This document shows positions 8,017 to 11,399 of a DNA stretch of 11,399 bases, one piece after another. The notes beneath the pieces were generated by a model. It was not told where the DNA came from. It searched no databases and saw only the letters and a program-made list of their open reading frames with translations. This DNA comes from an archaeon (lineage in GTDB: Archaea > Asgardarchaeota > Heimdallarchaeia > Hodarchaeales > S146-22): positions 1 through 11,399 of the forward strand of contig JAJRXH010000124.1 in the NCBI GenBank assembly GCA_024276395.1, in the 5' to 3' direction. The translations under genes were made by a program, and so were the position numbers. Every line of letters begins with the position of its first letter. The first letter of the stretch is position 1.

Positions 8017-8819
8017 TTCTTATACGCTCCTAGATCAATTCCATCTTTCTTCAGCGCTTCTAATAACAAATCAACGGCTTTTTCTGGGTCTTCTTCTTCA
8101 ATTTTAATGAGTTCTCGTTCTTCTGCTGGAGGTTCGCTGACTCCAACGAGTTTAAGGGGCATTTCTTCCTTTACTTCATCTTCATCAAGTTCTAGATCAT
8201 CTAATTCCCAGATGGGGATCTTTGTCCTTCTGGCGAGCATTATTCGCTTGATGGGTGTGTATCGTGGTTCATTAGCGACACTGGCTATGGAAAGGACCGC
8301 TGGTAAGGGAATCCGTAGTTCGACAGTTCCTCCTTCGATGTAACGATGAACCTTTATCTTCCCTTCTTCAATCGTGTACTCGGAGATGTAGGTTTCTGCT
8401 GGCAAGTTCAGTAGTTCTGCAATCATTTGTGGGATTTGGTGGTCGGTGAAGTCAGTAGAATACATTCCAGTTAGAAGAAGGTCAAAAGACCCGAGCTTGT
8501 TAATTCCTTTAACAAGAATGTTTGCTTTCGTGAGAGTATCCATCCATCCTAGTTCCTCGGTCTCGATGACCGCTCCTTCATCGGCTCCCATGGCAATGGC
8601 TTCACGTACTACCTTGAGAGCAGCATCTTCTGGTCCTAGGCTCAACACCTTGACGGTTCCACCATGGGCTTCTTTAATTTGTAATGCAGCTTCAACAGCG
8701 TGCTTATCGTTGGGGTTCATCACGATGTCGTCTTTGTCGAATTCCTCTGGCAAATATTCTTCTGGGGTTATATCAGCATTCTGATTAACTTGAGGTTTTA
8801 TTAACACGATCATATCCAT
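8013..8819 (-). CDS. etfB: Electron transfer flavoprotein beta subunit
   Basis: EtfB pairs with EtfA and holds the second nucleotide (AMP in simple ETFs, FAD in bifurcating ones). Numbered from ATG 8819 (268 residues): beta-strand MIVLIKP at the start, NPNDKHAVEAAL near 35-46, a GPEDA loop near 62, a nucleotide-loop region FTDHQIPQ near 122-129 where many relatives have a DTGQV-type sequence, and the diagnostic PAVLSIASVANEPRY stretch around 173-187 followed by an IMLARR motif. The C-terminal arm (about 205-268) is strongly acidic and helical, as in other EtfB proteins where it wraps EtfA. Start: a TTG lies one codon upstream, but ATG 8819 has GGGTGA six bases before it; ATG 8813 is also possible. 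It is first in the etfB-etfA-etfD order. The unusual nucleotide loop means cofactor choice (AMP or FAD) is open. Confidence 0.93.
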   Translation of the reverse strand: MDMIVLIKPQVNQNADITPEEYLPEEFDKDDIVMNPNDKHAVEAALQIKEAHGGTVKVLSLGPEDAALKVVREAIAMGADEGAVIETEELGWMDTLTKANILVKGINKLGSFDLLLTGMYSTDFTDHQIPQMIAELLNLPAETYISEYTIEEGKIKVHRYIEGGTVELRIPLPAVLSIASVANEPRYTPIKRIMLARRTKIPIWELDDLELDEDEVKEEMPLKLVGVSEPPAEERELIKIEEEDPEKAVDLLLEALKKDGIDLGAYKK

Positions 8820-8847
8820 CAAAAGTCACCCTATTGGTCTTATCTTG

Positions 8848-8855
8848 TCACGTGA
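8848..8855. promoter_or_regulatory. TCACGTGA palindrome in the etfB leader
   Basis: An 8-bp perfect dyad between the possible TATA element (8876-8890) and the etfB ATG. Its place near the expected transcription start would suit a repressor operator. CACGTG occurs seven more times in this window, mostly inside genes, so the match may be chance. Confidence 0.2.
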
Positions 8856-8875
8856 AACTGTTGAGAGAGAAAAGA

Positions 8876-8890
8876 GTTGTATAGACTTCC
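8876..8890 (-). promoter_or_regulatory. Candidate promoter of etfBA
   Basis: On the minus strand GGAAGTCTATACAAC resembles a BRE (GGAAG) followed by a TATA-like core (CTATACAA), about 60 bases upstream of ATG 8819. A second candidate is the A-rich stretch 8901-8929 (minus: mostly A with ATTAAAAATTAA), which would give a longer leader. The gap between the M20 gene stop (9007) and etfB is 187 bases, enough for an independent promoter. Confidence 0.3.
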
Positions 8891-8958
8891 GAGACTAAGC
8901 ATTTTTTCTTAATTTTTAATTTTTTTGTTGAATCTATCTAAGAAGAGTAATATCATCA

Positions 8959-8974
8959 GAAAAATAGCAAAAAT
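8959..8974 (-). terminator. T-tract terminator after the M20 peptidase gene
   Basis: About 33 bases past the peptidase TAA the minus strand reads CATTTTTGCTATTTTTCT: two runs of five T separated by GCTA. Double T-runs without a stem are a common archaeal termination signal. It would separate the GTPase-peptidase unit from etfBA. Confidence 0.4.
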
Positions 8975-9006
8975 GGTCACATTATCATGTTCATGAAACG
9001 AATTTG

Positions 9007-10422
9007 TTACCATGGATCTTGAGTGAGTGATTCCGTGAGTAATTCGAAGGTTCGTCTGTAAACTATTGTTAATTTCATCAAGCTGGAAATGCTTACCCAT
9101 TCATTGGGGGAATGACTACCATCATGGATGGGGCCGATTTCGGCAGCTGGGATGCCAAGGTTCGTGAAAAATCGACTATCTGATGAGCCACCCCCGATTT
9201 TTTCACCAACATGAGGAACCGTGATTCCTTCTTCGGAGGCGGCTTTAACTAAAGTTTTTGGGAGTAAATGCTCTGGATCAACGTTCATCATTTCAGAATT
9301 TCGTAATAATCTTATTTCTAATGATAATGACGATGTTGGAGTGATGAATTGTGAAAAATGCTCATGAATGGCTTTCTGGATGGCTTTAGTATCATTAGTC
9401 ATCGTACGGATATCAAATGCTATTTTGATGATTTCATCATCGATTTCTAAGATATTTGGCGCAATGGACCGACCCACGATACTGGGTTCAGTGGGGAAGT
9501 TAATGCCAGTGATGCCAGCCAAGGCCCTGAATGCTATCGTGAGGCCAACAGAATATGTTATTTCATGATTGAGGAGGCTACTTGATTCGTCCATGGTTTC
9601 TTCGATGTAATGCACGATTACTTCCTGGGGCAATCTATTTTCCTTGAGGAAGTCACCTTCCACGTGGATTATTTTCTTTCCGAATAAGGTCTTACTTGCT
9701 GCGATGAGGGCGTGGACGTCCGCCCCAGGTGTGAATCGTGCCGTGTGAAGAGATTGATCTCCGGATTTTGCTGTTCTGAAAACTTGTTTATTTACCCTCC
9801 CCACGGAAGTTTGTTTTTTGTTAGGAAGAATGACTTGAAATTGAGCAAGACCTCTTCGTTTCGTTACGATTTCATGATTTGAAGGTTCACCATTAATCAC
9901 GTATGTTGGAAGTAGGTTTCGTGATTTCAAGAATTCAATTATTGGTGGTATCGAGTAAAAGCCTCCTTCTTCTTCATCTCCGGAAAACAGGAGCATTACG
10001 GTACCAAAATCACCAGGGTCAAGGTCAAGGAATGCGGTGATCATGCTGGCCACGGGCCCTTTCATGTCGGCAGCTCCTCTCCCGTAAAGTCGATCACCTT
10101 CCACGTGAGGTGAATAAGGATCTTGTTTCCATGCAGAAGGATCCGCGGGAACGACATCTAGATGTCCTAAAAACATGATTCTTGGTACTAGTTCGCCTTT
10201 CCAAGCTAACACGGAATGGACATCTTTTCCGATGTCCTCATTTCTGACAGTAAATGATTTAACCGTGAATCCATGCTCCTTGAGGAGCTCTTTCGTGAAT
10301 TCAGCGCATTCATCATTAGGGGCCATTTGTTTTCTATAGGCAATTTCAGTAGGATACGAGATGAGCTGCTTGGCAATTGTTAGCAAGGAATTTTTCTCAA
10401 AATTGGTCAAATTGATCACCAA
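9007..10422 (-). CDS. M20-family metallopeptidase / ArgE-DapE-like deacylase
   Basis: Zinc-dependent hydrolase of the M20 clan (carboxypeptidases, aminoacylases, ArgE/DapE deacylases); 471 residues, cytoplasmic, no signal peptide. Catalytic set complete: H87 and D89 in GHLDVVP, D119 in GRGAADMKG, general base E150 and metal ligand E151 in GDEEEGG, E179 in NGEPS, and H437 in GSHSPNEWVS. A dimerisation/lid domain lies about 190-310, with the typical LHTARFTPGADVHAL stretch. The C-terminal GEKIGGGSSDSRFF is usual. The exact substrate cannot be read from sequence; amino-acid amide or N-acyl amino-acid hydrolysis is most likely. Start is uncertain: the frame opens with TTG 10422 then GTG 10419, with an AAGGA-like site 13-16 bases upstream; the first ATG (codon 33) would cut off a conserved N-terminal helix. 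It overlaps the GTPase gene by 23-26 bases, so both are probably co-transcribed and coupled. Confidence 0.9.
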   Translation of the reverse strand: MVINLTNFEKNSLLTIAKQLISYPTEIAYRKQMAPNDECAEFTKELLKEHGFTVKSFTVRNEDIGKDVHSVLAWKGELVPRIMFLGHLDVVPADPSAWKQDPYSPHVEGDRLYGRGAADMKGPVASMITAFLDLDPGDFGTVMLLFSGDEEEGGFYSIPPIIEFLKSRNLLPTYVINGEPSNHEIVTKRRGLAQFQVILPNKKQTSVGRVNKQVFRTAKSGDQSLHTARFTPGADVHALIAASKTLFGKKIIHVEGDFLKENRLPQEVIVHYIEETMDESSSLLNHEITYSVGLTIAFRALAGITGINFPTEPSIVGRSIAPNILEIDDEIIKIAFDIRTMTNDTKAIQKAIHEHFSQFITPTSSLSLEIRLLRNSEMMNVDPEHLLPKTLVKAASEEGITVPHVGEKIGGGSSDSRFFTNLGIPAAEIGPIHDGSHSPNEWVSISSLMKLTIVYRRTFELLTESLTQDPW

Positions 10423-11083
10423 TTTCCAGAGGATTCCTTCTATTTTGATATTCAGTAAGGTTCAATAATTCTTTTAGTAGAAATCTGGCACTGGTTATGA
10501 TGGCATGATTTTTCAAGGCACTACAAGGCGTAAAGCCTAGATTCAGTCCCATTCTATTGAGTACCGGTTCAATCTTGGTAATCACATCTATCAGGCACTC
10601 TGCCTGCATTTCTGGAAGAAAATCGATCCAATCACGGTAGTCAAAAGAAGCTAATTTTTTTATCTGATTCCAATTTTCTAATAGGTCTGCCTTGTTAAGT
10701 AATATCATGATTGGTTGGATTCCACGGCCATTATAGGCCCAAAAGTCAGTGACCAAGTAAGGGATGCTTTCAATGGATTTGATGTTAGTAACATCACACA
10801 AAATGAAGGCCATGTGAGCAGCTTCCATGTACATTTCTGGTAAATGGGGAACTTGCCCTTCATGACTGGCCAATTCCCAAAATTGCACGGTAATGGTTTT
10901 GCCTCTCACGAAAAATGTACGACTACCAAATCCTACGTCAAAATCATTTACTATATCTTTGATGGATTCGTATCCCTCTAACTGTATGGAGAGTCTTCTC
11001 CTAAAGGTTGTTTTTCCCACATTTTTAGATCCAAGGATTAATGTTTTGGCTAAATATCCCCTTGATATAAGTGCCACCGTCAT
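10397..11083 (-). CDS. Diverged Ras/Rab-like small GTPase
   Basis: Numbered from ATG 11083 (228 residues). G1/P-loop GSKNVGKTT at 18-26, G4 NKAD at 130-133 and a G5-like SAL at 188-190 are present, so guanine-nucleotide binding is likely. Switch regions are altered: aligned with Ras, the switch I Thr position is Asp (D47 in NDFDVGF), and the G3 DTAGQE is ELASHE (residues 70-75), changing the Mg-coordinating Asp to Glu, the DxxG Gly to Ser and catalytic Gln61 to His. No C-terminal prenylation Cys and no membrane segment; the core is longer than Ras (about 170) by an insertion near 140-185 and a polar tail. Expanded Ras-superfamily sets are an Asgard hallmark. Start: ATG 11092 has its AAGGA only one base away, ATG 11083 has it ten bases away and is preferred. 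It overlaps the M20 gene downstream. Partner and process are unknown. Confidence 0.85.
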   Translation of the reverse strand: MTVALISRGYLAKTLILGSKNVGKTTFRRRLSIQLEGYESIKDIVNDFDVGFGSRTFFVRGKTITVQFWELASHEGQVPHLPEMYMEAAHMAFILCDVTNIKSIESIPYLVTDFWAYNGRGIQPIMILLNKADLLENWNQIKKLASFDYRDWIDFLPEMQAECLIDVITKIEPVLNRMGLNLGFTPCSALKNHAIITSARFLLKELLNLTEYQNRRNPLEIGDQFDQF

Positions 11084-11125
11084 TACCAGCATTTCCTTCT
11101 TTCAAGCATTCGTTAAACCTCTAAA

Positions 11126-11140
11126 CATATAAAGCTTGGG
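11126..11140 (-). promoter_or_regulatory. TATA-box promoter of the GTPase-peptidase unit
   Basis: Minus strand CCCAAGCTTTATATG contains a good archaeal TATA box, TTTATATG (11126-11133), with a short purine-containing BRE region before it. Transcription would begin near 11103, giving a leader of about 20 bases to ATG 11083 that still contains the AGAAGGA Shine-Dalgarno site (11094-11100). Confidence 0.6.
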
Positions 11141-11243
11141 ATTCACTTCATCATTTAGAAAACGCCTTCACTTTAGATGTGATATGAAACCATCATTACC
11201 ATGGATGATTTATGAAATTTTGTCATGTATGAAGGGAAAAAAC

Positions 11244-11399
11244 ATGATTTTTTGGAAACGTCGTCGTTTAGAAGAATTGCTATTGACGCCCGAACAAGTT
11301 ATCGAAATGTTACAGAACATCAAGCAGCAGTCAAATCGTTCAATTGAAAAATTTTTGAAATTGTTAAAAAAACATTTAGGAGAGACCTTTCGAGTATTG
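11244..11399 (+). CDS. Start of an unrecognised plus-strand gene (52 residues, cut by window edge)
   Basis: Seen: ATG 11244 with GAAGGG seven bases upstream opens a frame that stays open for 52 codons to the end of the window. It begins MIFWKRRRLEELLL, continues with a helix-like charged stretch (PEQVIEMLQNIKQQ, then SIEKFLKLLKKHLGE) and ends in FRVL. It is predicted wholly helical and basic, with no signal peptide. Codon use resembles the neighbouring genes. The frame is also open upstream with ATGs at 11229 and 11205, but neither has a Shine-Dalgarno site. It is divergent from the GTPase gene and shares the 151-base region 11093-11243 with it. I do not recognise a family, and too little is visible to propose a function. 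Confidence 0.6.
   Translation, partial: MIFWKRRRLEELLLTPEQVIEMLQNIKQQSNRSIEKFLKLLKKHLGETFRVL

Noticed and set aside
8901..8929. T-rich run on the plus strand as a terminator
   Set aside because: No plus-strand gene ends here; on the minus strand it is an A-rich region upstream of etfB and better seen as promoter-proximal.
459..10107. CACGTG hexamer found eight times (459, 742, 2277, 6017, 6730, 8849, 9661, 10102)
   Set aside because: A rough chance expectation at this GC content is about two, but most copies are inside coding sequence at codon combinations common here. No spacing pattern or link to promoters.
1..11399. tRNA, rRNA, insertion sequence, integrase or defence system
   Set aside because: Both strands were read for these and nothing matched; all coding space is explained by the listed genes.

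Overview
The window looks like chromosomal DNA of an archaeon, most probably an Asgard archaeon (Promethearchaeota). This is inferred, not proven. The reasons are a Ras/Rab-like small GTPase, a very long Asn/Thr-rich surface protein made of Ig-like modules and packed with N-glycosylation sequons, archaeal-looking TATA elements combined with Shine-Dalgarno sites, and an ETF/EtfD electron-transfer cluster. No rRNA, tRNA, CRISPR array, insertion sequence or integration site was recognised. All genes are on the minus strand except one partial gene at the right edge. The longest stretch without a gene is about 220 bases.

Region 1-4550 (minus) is one uninterrupted reading frame of at least 1516 codons that runs off the left edge. 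I checked every codon and found no stop. It encodes a secreted or membrane-anchored protein: an N-terminal hydrophobic export segment, an Asn/Ser/Thr-rich linker, a distinct beta-sandwich-like domain holding the only two cysteines, and then about ten tandem beta-sandwich modules of roughly 100 residues. The AT-rich 5' third differs sharply in base composition from the rest.

Region 4773-8819 (minus) is an electron-transfer cluster transcribed in the order etfB, etfA, etfD. EtfB and EtfA (ATGA overlap) form the soluble electron-transfer flavoprotein. EtfD is a membrane protein with a NarI-like cytochrome b part, two 4Fe-4S motifs and two CCG domains, and it would pass electrons from ETF to a membrane quinone. 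Together they suggest oxidation of acyl-CoA or a similar substrate coupled to the membrane. In EtfD the CxxC motif expected in the first CCG domain is SxxS.

Region 9007-11083 (minus) is a two-gene unit: a diverged small GTPase (changed switch I, DxxG and catalytic Gln), overlapping by 26 bases an M20-family metallopeptidase/deacylase with all metal ligands present and a TTG or GTG start. A good TATA box lies in front of the GTPase. Region 11084-11399 holds a divergent promoter region and the start of an unrecognised plus-strand gene.
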